DNA of 64,000 bases from CAVSUB01 sp963730995. GTDB lineage: Bacteria > Acidobacteriota > Vicinamibacteria > Vicinamibacterales > 2-12-FULL-66-21. Under the pieces are notes generated by a model. It ran no database searches and was not told the origin of the DNA. It was given only the letters and a program-made list of their open reading frames with translations. Each line of letters opens with the position of its first letter. Positions within the stretch are counted from its first letter, which is position 1. A program made the position numbers and the translations under genes. This document shows, piece by piece, positions 55,981 through 64,000 of this stretch. The stretch is from NCBI GenBank assembly GCA_963730995.1, contig CAVSUB010000001.1, positions 496,001 through 560,000 on the forward strand. Reading direction: 5' to 3'.

Positions 55981-57026
55981 GCGGCGGCCTCGATCGCGCG
56001 CTTCAGGGATTCGGAGTACGGCGGCTCGAAGATGCCCTTCTCTGTGATGATGCCGGTGATGTAGCGATGCGGCGTCACGTCGAACGCAAGATTCCTGATC
56101 CGCGCACCCTCAGGCGTCAAGCGCGACGTCCCGATGTGCGTCACCTCCCGCTCAGCACGCTCTTCGATCGGGATATGGCTGCCGTCCGGGGTTGCGAGGT
56201 CGATAGTGGAAATGGGCGCCGCGACGTAGAACGGGATCTTGTGCTCGTGCGCGAGCACGGCCACCGTGTAGGTCCCGATCTTGTTCGCCGTGTCACCGTT
56301 CGCCGCGATCCGATCCGCGCCCACGACGACGAGATCGACATCGCCGGAGCGCATGAGCGGTCCCGCCATGCTTTCCGTAATGACCGTCGTGCTGATGCCG
56401 TCGCGCAGGAGCTCCCAGGCGGTCAGGCGGGCGCCCTGCAGGAAGGGCCTCGTCTCGTCCGCGATGACCGTGACTTTCTTGCCCTGCTCGACTGCGGCAC
56501 GGACGACGCCGAGTGCAGAGCCGTACCCGGCGGTGGCGAGGGCGCCGGCGTTGCAGTGCGTCAGCACGCGCGCGCCGTCGGGCACGACGGCGGCGCCAAA
56601 ACCGCCGAGGGCCTTGCACGACCGCACGTCTTCGTCATGGATGCGGCGCGCTTCCTGCTCGAGCCTGGCAGAGATCTCGTCGGTCGACAGGCCGGCCTGC
56701 GCCCCTTCCGCGAAGATGCGTTTCATCCGGTCGATGGCCCAGAACAGATTGACGGCAGTCGGGCGGGTGCCCGCCATGAGGTCGCAGATCTTCTGGAACT
56801 CGACGGCGAACTGCCGGGTTCCCTTCGCGGTGCTGCGCTTCATCCCGAGCGCAATGCCCATTGCCGTGGCGACGCCAATGGCCGGGGCGCCGCGGATGAC
56901 CATCGTGCGGATTGCGCGCGCAACTTCCGGAGCGCTCGTGCACTTGACGTAGAGCTCCTGCACCGGAAGCTTGCGCTGGTCGACCATGACGATCGTGTCG
57001 CCCTGCCAGTCAATTGTCGGAAGCAT
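55977..57026 (-). CDS. mtnA: S-methyl-5-thioribose-1-phosphate isomerase
   Basis: A 349-residue aldo/keto isomerase of the methionine salvage pathway, related to eIF2B subunits. The catalytic cysteine is in LTHCNAGALATAGYG, the Asp is in VVVGADRIAANGDTANKIGTY, and RGAPAIGVATAMG is near the start. ATG 57026 has TACAAT (57035-57040) 8 nt upstream and no Shine-Dalgarno, so it may be leaderless. Its stop overlaps the putative CTG start of tsaD. Confidence 0.95.
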   Translation of the reverse strand: MLPTIDWQGDTIVMVDQRKLPVQELYVKCTSAPEVARAIRTMVIRGAPAIGVATAMGIALGMKRSTAKGTRQFAVEFQKICDLMAGTRPTAVNLFWAIDRMKRIFAEGAQAGLSTDEISARLEQEARRIHDEDVRSCKALGGFGAAVVPDGARVLTHCNAGALATAGYGSALGVVRAAVEQGKKVTVIADETRPFLQGARLTAWELLRDGISTTVITESMAGPLMRSGDVDLVVVGADRIAANGDTANKIGTYTVAVLAHEHKIPFYVAAPISTIDLATPDGSHIPIEERAEREVTHIGTSRLTPEGARIRNLAFDVTPHRYITGIITEKGIFEPPYSESLKRAIEAAA

Positions 57027-57034
57027 AGGAGCGT

Positions 57035-57040
57035 ATTGTA
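57035..57040 (-). promoter_or_regulatory. -10-like TACAAT before mtnA
   Basis: It is separated by 8 nt from the ATG at 57026, at the edge of the octad array, which would cover any -35 element. Confidence 0.4.
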
Positions 57041-57047
57041 CAGAGTC

Positions 57048-57248
57048 GGGGTTCTAAGGTTCTAGGGTTCTAGGGTTCTAGGGTTCTCGGGTTCTAAAGG
57101 TTCGGGGTTCTATGGTTCTCAGGTTCTAGTGGTTCGTGGTTGCGGGCACGATTGGCAGGCTCGGGAAACCCCGAACCCCAGAACCCCGAACCCCAGAACC
57201 CCAGAACCCCGAACCTTTAGAACCCGAGAACCTAGAACCTAGAACCGG
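57048..57248. repeat. GGGTTCTA octad array facing its inverse, 200 bp
   Basis: About eleven 8-bp units GGGTTCTA/AGGTTCTA (57048-57138) are followed by about ten units GAACCCCA/GAACCCCG (57168-57247). This is the most regular of the sense/antisense arrays and fills the cdd-mtnA gap. It shares its unit with 37089-37278 and partly with 18557-18699. Confidence 0.9.
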
Positions 57249-57254
57249 GATCAC

Positions 57255-57860
57255 TCACCTAAGCAAGCGCGCATCGAAAGGCATCGGCAGCAGGGCAGAC
57301 AGGCGGTATCGCGCCGTCGCGCCTGCGAGGTTGGCGAGGACGATCTCGAGATCCCCGCAGTATTCCCACAGGAGTTGACGGCAGGGACCGCACGGCGGCG
57401 TCAGGTCGTCGGTATCGGCGACGACGGCGATGCGGGTGAAGACCGAGTGACCTTCGGAGAGCGCCTTGACCAGGGCCACGCGCTCGGCGCAGAGCGTGAG
57501 ACCGTACGTCGCGTTCTCGATGTTGCAGCCGGTGACGACAGTTCCTTCTGCGGTTTCGAGCGCCGCGCCGACTTTGAATTGTGAGTACCGCGCCTGTGCG
57601 AACTGACGCGCGGTCATGGCCACCGCAATGAGCCCTTCCGCGGTATCGCCGACGTCGGGGAGTGTCCCGTCGAGTGGCACCGGCTCCCACGCGCTCTCGT
57701 CCCGGCGATCGTCGGGCGACCGGCGTTCGGCCTTGCGGCGCTCCTCTTCCGCGGACCTCTCGTCCGGCGTCACCCGCCGGGCGCGGCCGCTCCGCCGGAC
57801 CACCTGCCGCTGCTCGACGACCGGCCACGACGGCTTCCCCGGACGGTCAGAGTCGCTCAA
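57255..57860 (-). CDS. cdd: cytidine deaminase with charged N-terminal extension
   Basis: A zinc-dependent deaminase: HAE-type motif as TLCAERVAL, and PCGPCRQLL. The catalytic core begins about residue 72 (TAEGLIAVAMTARQFAQARYSQFKVGAAL). The first 70 residues are a highly charged extension (PDERSAEEERRKAERRSPDDRRDESAW) not seen in typical 130-residue enzymes. TTG 57860 has GGAGGGG 4-6 nt upstream and overlaps the purine phosphorylase gene by 14 bp, which supports the long form. An internal start is still possible. It is the last gene of the nucleoside operon. Confidence 0.88.
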   Translation of the reverse strand: MSDSDRPGKPSWPVVEQRQVVRRSGRARRVTPDERSAEEERRKAERRSPDDRRDESAWEPVPLDGTLPDVGDTAEGLIAVAMTARQFAQARYSQFKVGAALETAEGTVVTGCNIENATYGLTLCAERVALVKALSEGHSVFTRIAVVADTDDLTPPCGPCRQLLWEYCGDLEIVLANLAGATARYRLSALLPMPFDARLLR

Positions 57861-58677
57861 TGATCCCCTCCAGCAGCGCTGAGAACTCGCCCTTCACGCG
57901 GGACGCAACCGCCATGACCTCGTTGTGATCGAGAGGCTGCGGCAGCACGCCGGCCGCGGCGTTCGTGATGCAGGAGATCCCGAGAACCTCGACGCCCATG
58001 TGGCGCGCCGCGATCGCCTCCGGCACCGTGGACATGCCGACGGCGTCGGCGCCAATCGTCCGCAGAAATCGGATTTCCGCCGGTGTCTCGTAGCTCGGAC
58101 CGTGCAAAGCCACGTAGACGCCGCGTGCCAGCCGCAACCCGATCGCCTGCGCGGCGTCATCCGCTTTCGCACGCAAGCGAGGCGAGTAGACGTCCGTCAT
58201 ATCCGGAAATCGCGGGCCGAATCGATCGTCGTTGTGACCGGTCAGAGGGTTCCCGCCCATCAGATTGATATGGTCTTCGATCAGCATCAGCGTGCCCGGC
58301 GTGAAGGCCTTGTTGATGCCGCCGGCGGCGTTGGTGAGCACGAGCGTTCGGACGCCGAGAAGACCGAGCACACGGGTCGCGAACGTCACGGTCCGGAAAT
58401 CGTGCCCCTCGTAGATGTGCGCGCGGCCGCTGAGGGCCGCGACACGCCGGCCGGCCAGCGTGCCGACCACGAGCCGGCCTGCATGACCTATCACCGCAGA
58501 GGCCGGCCAACCCGGAATCTCGGCGTACGGCGTTGACACGGCATCCGTCAACCTCGTGGCGAAGTCGCCCAGCCCCGATCCGAGCACGATGCCGAGATCC
58601 GGTGTTCCAATCTTGATTCCGCGAAGCGTGTCGGCCGCCCGTTGAACGGCCTCGAAGTATCCGTCCGCCCCGCTCAC
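57847..58677 (-). CDS. punA: purine-nucleoside phosphorylase
   Basis: A 276-residue trimeric-type (PNP/MTAP) enzyme: phosphate site GIVLGSGLGDFA, then LSGRAHIYEGHD, the AGGIN loop (LTNAAGGINKAF), GVYVALHGPSYETPAEI and base site GMSTVPEAIAARH. It releases purine bases from nucleosides. GTG 58677 overlaps the nupC stop by 4 bp (GTGA). The longer frame to 58836 lies inside nupC and is rejected. A TsaD/MtnA/PNP neighbourhood might suggest MTAP, but GMSTVPEAIAARH with Met/Val fits general PNP. Confidence 0.92.
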   Translation of the reverse strand: MSGADGYFEAVQRAADTLRGIKIGTPDLGIVLGSGLGDFATRLTDAVSTPYAEIPGWPASAVIGHAGRLVVGTLAGRRVAALSGRAHIYEGHDFRTVTFATRVLGLLGVRTLVLTNAAGGINKAFTPGTLMLIEDHINLMGGNPLTGHNDDRFGPRFPDMTDVYSPRLRAKADDAAQAIGLRLARGVYVALHGPSYETPAEIRFLRTIGADAVGMSTVPEAIAARHMGVEVLGISCITNAAAGVLPQPLDHNEVMAVASRVKGEFSALLEGIIERL

Positions 58678-60071
58678 AGGAGGAACCCCGCGATGGTGGC
58701 CGTGATGAAGTTTGCCAGCGTCCCGGCGAGCATCGCGCGGATGCCGAGGCGGGCCAGGTCGTGGCGCCGTGTGGGTGCGAGCGCGCCGATGCCGCCGATC
58801 TGGATGCCGATCGAGCTGAAATTGGCGAAGCCGCACAACGCAAACGTGGCGATCGTGAAGGAGCGAGGGTCGAGAGTGGCCTTCATCGGGCCGAGCTGGG
58901 AGTAGGCAACGAACTCGTTGAGCGCCATGCGTGTGCCGAGCAGGTTTCCGATCGACGGCGCATCACGCCAGGGGACGCCCATGCTCCACGCGACGGGCGC
59001 AAAGACCCATCCGAAAATCTCCTGCAGGCTCAAGCCCACCGTGCCGAGGAGCGCGTTGACGAGCGCGACGAGCGCGAGAAACGAGATGAGCATCGCGCCC
59101 ACGTTCAGCGCGAGCTGAAGCCCCTCGCTCGTGCCTCGACCCGCAGCGTCGATGACGTTGACGTCGGTTCGCTCGATCTCGAGCTTCACCGTTCCCATGG
59201 TTTCCGGCTGCTCAGTCTCGGGCACGAAGATCTTCGCCATCATCAGCGTGCCGGGCGCCGTCATGATGACGGCCGTGAGGAGATGCTTGGCCTCGATCCC
59301 GAACAGGATGTAGGCGGCCATGATCCCGCCGGAGATGTGCGCCATGCCGGAGGTCATGACGGTCATGAGCTCCGATTCGGTCATCCGCGGCAGATACGGT
59401 CGAATCGTCAGCGGCGCCTCTGTCTGCCCCATGAAGATGCTGGCGGCCACATTCAGCGATTCGGCCCCGGAGGCCTTCATCACCCGGCGCATCAGGATCG
59501 CGAACAGCCGCACCACCAGCTGCATCACGCCGAAGTAATAGAGGATGGCAAAGAGCGCCGCGATGAAGATGATCGTCGGCAGCACCTGGAACGCGAAGAT
59601 GACGCCGTAGCGCGCGCCGTCGGGTCCGAGGACCTTAGTCATGATCTCGGGCCAGATGACCTTGTCGCCGAGCGGGCCGAACACGAACGACGATCCGACG
59701 GACGCGAAGCCCAGCAGCCGATTGATCAGGCCCCCGAGCGTCGCGAACACGCGCTGGCCGACGGTGGTCTTGAGCACCAGGAGGGCGAAGATCAACTGGA
59801 GCGACAGCCCCCACGCAACCGTGCGCCTGTCGATGGCACGCCGGTCGGTGGACATCGCGTACGCGAACGCCATGATCACCGTCAGCCCGACCAGGGGCTG
59901 CAGCGTGGGTATGCCTCCGAGACCGACCACGGCCGCACAGATCGCCGCGAAGGCGAGCGCTCCGGCGAGCACCATCATGTCCCGCTGGTCGAAGGGTACG
60001 CGCGACAGCTTCTTCGGAGCCCCGCGCTCGCCGTTCACGCCCGCTCTGACGGTAGACACTACCTCGGTCAT
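58674..60071 (-). CDS. nupC: concentrative nucleoside transporter (NupC/CNT)
   Basis: A 465-residue inner-membrane nucleoside:cation symporter with eight or more hydrophobic segments. The CNT signatures are FMGQTEAPLTIRPYL, SGMAHISGGIMAAYILFGI and CGFANFSSIGIQIGGIG. It has an extended, hydrophilic N-terminal 35 residues and is longer than E. coli NupC (400). ATG 60071 overlaps the stop of the upstream phosphorylase (ATGA). It feeds the three catabolic enzymes encoded beside it. Confidence 0.93.
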   Translation of the reverse strand: MTEVVSTVRAGVNGERGAPKKLSRVPFDQRDMMVLAGALAFAAICAAVVGLGGIPTLQPLVGLTVIMAFAYAMSTDRRAIDRRTVAWGLSLQLIFALLVLKTTVGQRVFATLGGLINRLLGFASVGSSFVFGPLGDKVIWPEIMTKVLGPDGARYGVIFAFQVLPTIIFIAALFAILYYFGVMQLVVRLFAILMRRVMKASGAESLNVAASIFMGQTEAPLTIRPYLPRMTESELMTVMTSGMAHISGGIMAAYILFGIEAKHLLTAVIMTAPGTLMMAKIFVPETEQPETMGTVKLEIERTDVNVIDAAGRGTSEGLQLALNVGAMLISFLALVALVNALLGTVGLSLQEIFGWVFAPVAWSMGVPWRDAPSIGNLLGTRMALNEFVAYSQLGPMKATLDPRSFTIATFALCGFANFSSIGIQIGGIGALAPTRRHDLARLGIRAMLAGTLANFITATIAGFLL

Positions 60072-61384
60072 CGGTGCTCTCCGGCAATGCGGGCTACGAC
60101 GATTGGGGGTTCCGTCGGCGCCTCGTCCGAGATGAAGACGGCGCGCGACAACAGCGCGAGCGCCTCGTCTACGCCGGCGCCGGCTCGATGGTGCACGGTG
60201 AGGACCGGGTCGCCGGCAGCCACCCGTTCACCCGTGCGGGCCACCACGCTGATGCCCACACCCGGATCGATGACGTCGTCCAGCCGGCTTCGCCCGGCGC
60301 CCAGGGCGACCGCGGCGCGCCCGATCAGCTCGGCGCGGAGTGCCGACACGTATCCGGCTCGTGGCGCCTTCACGTCGGCGCGATCGGACGCCGCCGGGAG
60401 CCGCGAGTAGTCGTCTACGACGCGAGGGTCCCCGCCCTGGTGAGCTATCACCTCACGAAACTTCTCCACTCCGGCGCCCGATCGGATTGCGTCGCGCACT
60501 CTCGCTTCGGCTGACTTGTCGTCGCCCTCGACTCCCGCCACGACGAGCATCCGCGCAGCGAGGAGGACCGACAGGGTCTCGAGGTCGCGCGGTCCGCGGC
60601 CTTTGAGCGTTTCGATCGATTCGATCACTTCGCTGCTGTTCCCGATCTCGCGGCCGAGGGGCGCATCCATCCGGGTGATCAGCGCCTCGGTGCGAACCCC
60701 GGACGCTTCGCCAATCGCCACGAGCGAGTCGGCCAGGGCACGCGATCGCTCTTCGGTCTTCATGAACGCGCCGTCGCCTGTCTTCACGTCGAGCACGAGG
60801 CCGCCGATCCCTTCGGCGATCTTCTTGCTCATGATTGACGCGGAGATGAGAGGAATGCTTTCGACCGTGCCGGTCACGTCGCGGAGCGCATAGAGCCGCC
60901 GATCCGCCGGCGCGATCTCCGCAGTCTGGCCGATCATCGCGCAGCCGATCGTGCCGACTGCGCGCTGCAGCTCCCCGAGCGACAGCGCCGTTCGAAATCC
61001 CGGGATCGCCTCGAGCTTGTCGAGCGTTCCTCCTGTGTGCCCGAGCCCCCGCCCCGACATCATCGGGACCACGGCGCCACACGCCGCCGCCAGCGGCGCG
61101 AGGATCAGCGACGTCTTGTCTCCGACGCCGCCAGTACTGTGCTTGTCCACCGGAACACCAGGCACGGCTGGGTACGACACGCGCACGCCGGAGCGGACCA
61201 TCGCGTCGGTCAGTGCCGCGGTTTCGCCGGGCGTCATCCCGCGAATGCAGATGGCCATGAGGAGCGCGGCGGTCTGGTAGTCGGGCAGGCTCTCGTCCGT
61301 CACCGCTGCGACGAATGCATCGATGTCGGCACGCTCGAGCGTGCCGCCGTCGCGCTTGTGACGGATCAGATCGACAGCGCGCAT
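60068..61384 (-). CDS. thymidine/pyrimidine-nucleoside phosphorylase
   Basis: A 438-residue member of the DeoA/Pdp family: VDKHSTGGVGDKTSLILAPL (phosphate/deoxyribose-1-P site), MSGRGLGHTGGTLDKLEAIPG and VLDVKTGDGAFM. The family splits thymidine, deoxyuridine or uridine. Without a comparison I cannot separate DeoA from Pdp. It is first in the operon phosphorylase-nupC-punA-cdd. The promoter should lie in the 97-bp divergent gap 61385-61481. Confidence 0.93.
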   Translation of the reverse strand: MRAVDLIRHKRDGGTLERADIDAFVAAVTDESLPDYQTAALLMAICIRGMTPGETAALTDAMVRSGVRVSYPAVPGVPVDKHSTGGVGDKTSLILAPLAAACGAVVPMMSGRGLGHTGGTLDKLEAIPGFRTALSLGELQRAVGTIGCAMIGQTAEIAPADRRLYALRDVTGTVESIPLISASIMSKKIAEGIGGLVLDVKTGDGAFMKTEERSRALADSLVAIGEASGVRTEALITRMDAPLGREIGNSSEVIESIETLKGRGPRDLETLSVLLAARMLVVAGVEGDDKSAEARVRDAIRSGAGVEKFREVIAHQGGDPRVVDDYSRLPAASDRADVKAPRAGYVSALRAELIGRAAVALGAGRSRLDDVIDPGVGISVVARTGERVAAGDPVLTVHHRAGAGVDEALALLSRAVFISDEAPTEPPIVVARIAGEHR

Positions 61385-61481
61385 GCGAAATGTCGCAGAG
61401 CCTGCTTTGGCATGTCGGGATAAAGTAGGGAACTACTATACTGCCGTCTGTGTTTCTTTCGAATCGGGCGGGGATTGCGGC

Positions 61482-61940
61482 ATGACGGAAGCGGCCCGCA
61501 CTGTCGCGGTCGCATTCGTGGGACTTGCTGCGGGTCTTACCTGGTACGCCTTTCGCACTGCCTCGATTCCCACGACCTCTCCCGATCGACTCGTCGCGGA
61601 GCTGCGACTGAGCCAGTTCGCGGCGTTGCTGCTGGCGCTCATCGCTGGCGCCTATATCGGCTTCGCCGTCACGCCAGGTCACGATTCGCAGCCGGGCGTC
61701 GGCCTGGACATTGCCCTGACGATCGGCTTCCTGGTGATGGCTGCCACCACGCTGGTGCGCGATCCGCGGCATGCGCTCACCGTTCTGGCGCTCACGTTCG
61801 CCGCGCACGCGCTCTTCGATGTCGCCCATCGGCCGGGCGCGCTCGCTGACGGAATCGCGCCACGATGGTATCTGATCAGTTGTGCTGTGTACGATGTGTA
61901 TATCGGAGCGCTCTGTTATCTCCCTATCTTGAGACGATGA
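61482..61940 (+). CDS. small integral membrane protein, unknown
   Basis: A 152-residue protein from ATG 61482 (MTEAARTVAVAFVGLAAG) with a GGCGGGG upstream. Four to five hydrophobic segments cover most of it (VAVAFVGLAAGLTWYAF; FAALLLALIAGAYIGFAV; IALTIGFLVMAATTLV; and the His-containing TFAAHALFDVAHRP). No family is recognised. TATACT about 40 nt upstream (near 61436) could be its -10. Its stop overlaps ATG 61937 of the following gene's first start (ATGA). Confidence 0.7.
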   Translation: MTEAARTVAVAFVGLAAGLTWYAFRTASIPTTSPDRLVAELRLSQFAALLLALIAGAYIGFAVTPGHDSQPGVGLDIALTIGFLVMAATTLVRDPRHALTVLALTFAAHALFDVAHRPGALADGIAPRWYLISCAVYDVYIGALCYLPILRR

Positions 61941-62120
61941 TGCACTTGATCTCCTCGCGGGTGTTTCGATGGTTGCGCGGCGGGCGACGAGGACACAGTT
62001 CTCGTTTCTGCGAGCCGCACGCAGGCCCGCCGGAGCGGAGCGGGGCACGGGGCCCCCGCGAGCGACGGCGATGGGGGGTCCGGCGGGGCGAAGCCCCCCG
62101 GTTAACGATGATGCACTTGA
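61934..62120. repeat. 171-bp duplication of the phosphodiesterase start around a GC-rich element
   Basis: The 16 bases ACGATGATGCACTTGA occur at 61934-61949 and 62105-62120, and the next 10 or so are alike (CTCCTCGCG / CTTCTTCGCG). The offset is 171 nt, an exact multiple of three. Between the copies is a GC-rich element ending in a hairpin at 62080-62101 (CCGG-GGGGC / GCCCC-CCGG with a GAA loop), the same form as 13417-13437. Confidence 0.8.
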
Positions 62121-63781
62121 CTTCTTCGCGCGCGTGTCGTCGGATCCATGCGGCGCTCGTCGGCGGCTTCGTCCTGTTCGCCACCGCCACCTCTCACGTC
62201 CAGCAGCCGCCGGCGGACGGACCGCCGCGGCTGGTGGTCATCCTCGTAGTGGATCAGATGCGGGCGGACTACCTGGATTGGTACGGCCCGCTGCTCACCA
62301 AAGGGTTTCACCGCCTCACCGAACGCGGCGCCTGGTTCACGAACGCCGCGTACCCGTACTTGAACACTGTCACGTGCGTCGGCCACTCGACGATCGGTAC
62401 CGGAACGTTCCCCTATCACCACGGGATGATCCTCAACGGCTGGCTCGATCGCGCGACGAAGAAGGTGCCCGGCTGCACGGAGGATCTCAAAGTCAAGGAA
62501 ATCACGTACGCCGGTCTGCCTCCGGCCACTGGCGACAGCGCGCGCAACCTCATGCGGCCAGCCCTCGGCGAGCAGGTGCGCGAGCACGGCGGAGGCCGCG
62601 CGCTCGCGATGTCGCTCAAGCCGCGCTCCGCGATTCCGCTCGTCGGTCACCGCGCCGACGCCGTCGTCTGGTTCGACGATCGCGGCGGCTGGTCCACTTC
62701 GGCGGCGTTCACGAAGAAGCCCATTGATTTCATCGAGGAGTTCGTCCAGAGCCATCCGGTGACGGACGACAAGGGTAAGGTCTGGACTCGAACCCTCGAC
62801 GCATCGGCCTACAAGGGCGAAGACGACGTCGCGGCGGAGCGGCCGCCGGCAGGGATGACCAGGACATTTCCCCATGCGCTCGACGCCCCGCCTCAGGCGG
62901 GCAGCACGGAGAGCTTCTTCACCCGCTGGACGCGGTCGCCGTTCGCGGACGAGTACCTCGGCAAGCTCGCCGAGACGGCCATCGACAAGTGGGCGCTCGG
63001 CAAAGGGCCGCATACGGATTTCCTTGCTGTCAGCTTCTCGTCGCTCGATCTCGTGGGACATGCGTTCGGACCGCGCAGTCACGAGGTGCAGGACATCCTG
63101 GTGCGGCTCGACGCCACGATCGGACGACTCCTCGATCACCTCGATCAGCAAGTGGGTGCAAACAACTACGTCCTCGGACTGTCGGCGGATCACGGCGTGG
63201 CGGACATCCCCGAAATTGCCGGCAAGGGTGGCCGCTTGAGCGCAAAGGAGGTCAAGGACACGCTCGAAAAGGTCCTCGTACCCGTTCTCGGCGTCGGCGA
63301 TCACATCGTCTCAAACGCTTACACCGACATCTATCTGACGCCCAAGGCTGCCGACCGTCTCCGGGTGGATGGTGCCCTCCGCAAAGCTGCGATAGACGCG
63401 CTCGTCGCCTTGCCGGCAGTTGACAAGGTGTTCGTCGGCGCAGATCTCGCGAAGGCCGAGGCGAGAGAGTCCACGGATCCGGTGGAACGCGCGGCCGCGT
63501 TGAGCTACTACCCGGGCAGGAGTGGCGACTTGATTCTCGCTCCGAAGGAGAACTGGCTGACCTCGAACGCCGCAACCACGCACGGCACGGATCATCCCTA
63601 CGATCAGCACGTGCCCGTGATCCTCTTCGGAGCGTCCGTGCGCCCGGGCCGCTACACGCAGAGCGCATCGCCGGCCGACATCGCGCCTTCGCTGGCATCG
63701 GTTGCGCGGATACGGATCGCACCGACCGACGGGCGCGTGCTCACCGAAGCGCTCGTGCCCCAGTCGAAGGGCTCCCGGTGA
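62108..63781 (+). CDS. secreted alkaline-phosphatase-family phosphodiesterase/phosphatase
   Basis: A 557-residue enzyme of the PafA/nucleotide-pyrophosphatase superfamily: metal site VILVVDQMRADYL, nucleophile region NTVTCVGHSTIGTGTFPYHHGMI, SSLDLVGHAFGPRS and SADHGVADIPE near the second metal site, then HGTDHPYDQHVPVILFG. The signal peptide (AALVGGFVLFATATSHVQ) follows the ATGATG at 62108. An in-frame ATG at 61937, overlapping the upstream stop, would add 57 residues encoded by a GC-rich repeat; I prefer 62108. The last stop overlaps the next gene's GTG. Confidence 0.88.
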   Translation: MMHLTSSRACRRIHAALVGGFVLFATATSHVQQPPADGPPRLVVILVVDQMRADYLDWYGPLLTKGFHRLTERGAWFTNAAYPYLNTVTCVGHSTIGTGTFPYHHGMILNGWLDRATKKVPGCTEDLKVKEITYAGLPPATGDSARNLMRPALGEQVREHGGGRALAMSLKPRSAIPLVGHRADAVVWFDDRGGWSTSAAFTKKPIDFIEEFVQSHPVTDDKGKVWTRTLDASAYKGEDDVAAERPPAGMTRTFPHALDAPPQAGSTESFFTRWTRSPFADEYLGKLAETAIDKWALGKGPHTDFLAVSFSSLDLVGHAFGPRSHEVQDILVRLDATIGRLLDHLDQQVGANNYVLGLSADHGVADIPEIAGKGGRLSAKEVKDTLEKVLVPVLGVGDHIVSNAYTDIYLTPKAADRLRVDGALRKAAIDALVALPAVDKVFVGADLAKAEARESTDPVERAAALSYYPGRSGDLILAPKENWLTSNAATTHGTDHPYDQHVPVILFGASVRPGRYTQSASPADIAPSLASVARIRIAPTDGRVLTEALVPQSKGSR

Positions 63782-64000
63782 CACGGGCGGCGCGCCCGCG
63801 CGGACGCAAGACCTCCGGCGCGAACGCGGACTCCGGTCCGGCTTTCGCCGCGCGTGTTTTGTCGGTGGTACGGCGTATTCCCGCAGGCAGGGTCGCGACC
63901 TACGGGGACGTCGCGGCGGCGGCCGGCAGCCCGCTCGCCCATCGGGCGGTGGGGAACGTGATGCGGCACTGCCGGGCCCACGATGTTCCGTGCCATCGCG
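63778..64000 (+). CDS. MGMT-family (alkyltransferase-like) DNA repair protein, 3' end outside window
   Basis: From GTG 63778, which overlaps the preceding stop (GTGA), 74 codons are visible: a basic start, then the DNA-binding domain FAARVLSVVRRIPAGRVATYGDVAAAAGSPLAHRAVGNVM and the active-site region DVPCHR. The cysteine of PCHR is present, so alkyl transfer from O6-alkylguanine is possible; many short relatives carry Trp there instead. There is no room for a large N-terminal domain. The rest is beyond the edge. Confidence 0.88.
   Translation, partial: MTRAARPRGRKTSGANADSGPAFAARVLSVVRRIPAGRVATYGDVAAAAGSPLAHRAVGNVMRHCRAHDVPCHR

Overview
The window is high-GC chromosomal DNA of a free-living aerobic bacterium. 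The best fit is an Acidobacteriota member, possibly of the Vicinamibacteria. This is an inference from an Oar-like TonB receptor with a carboxypeptidase-regulatory domain, the overall gene repertoire, the frequent GTG/TTG starts and the very repeat-rich intergenic DNA. I see no rRNA, tRNA, CRISPR array, transposase or prophage gene.

Layout. 1-4633: one end of a polysaccharide export locus (Wzz-type chain-length protein, outer-membrane barrel, Wza-type export protein, a sigma-54 activator without a receiver domain, two PilZ proteins). 5209-6906: a sensor-like protein with a degenerate GGDEF-like end. 7044-13304: an aerobic benzoyl-CoA (box) cluster, boxC-boxB-kynureninase-like on the minus strand, with boxR divergent and a palindromic candidate operator before boxC. 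13447-18551: pheA, a UPF0173 hydrolase, lipA, a family-5-like uracil-DNA glycosylase and lpd. 18700-22971: pyruvate dehydrogenase E2 and E1, which with lpd and lipA make a PDH/lipoate block. 23111-29968: M49-like peptidase, glycerophosphodiesterase, MoxR/VWA pair, a Lon-N protein and a secreted protein. 30005-33952: a giant LamG-repeat exoprotein. 34413-38325: folE, TPR protein, thiolase and a decarboxylating dehydrogenase. 38706-43786: TonB receptor with a clear terminator, then a polytopic membrane protein. 43916-48751: hybrid histidine kinase, response regulator, gamma-glutamylcyclotransferase-like protein and an unknown membrane-anchored protein. 48912-53327: two ABC-2 exporters plus an HD-domain protein. 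53380-57026: OmpA-like protein, NUDIX, YjbQ, tsaD and mtnA. 57255-61384: a tightly overlapping nucleoside-salvage operon (pyrimidine phosphorylase, NupC, purine phosphorylase, cytidine deaminase). 61482-64000: membrane protein, secreted phosphodiesterase and a partial alkyltransferase-like protein.

Two features stand out. First, many gaps hold short-period (7-9 bp) arrays; several are followed by the same unit in reverse complement, so that the transcript could fold into a long hairpin. Unit sequences differ from site to site while the architecture is shared. Two such arrays flank the uracil-DNA glycosylase gene, and one supplies the stop codons of two convergent genes. Second, nine genes, including the normally essential tsaD, can be read full length only if exactly one surplus nucleotide is skipped, always in the same direction. 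Insertion errors in the assembly are the likeliest cause, but the uniform sign deserves checking. Coordinates given for these genes span the whole reconstructed gene.
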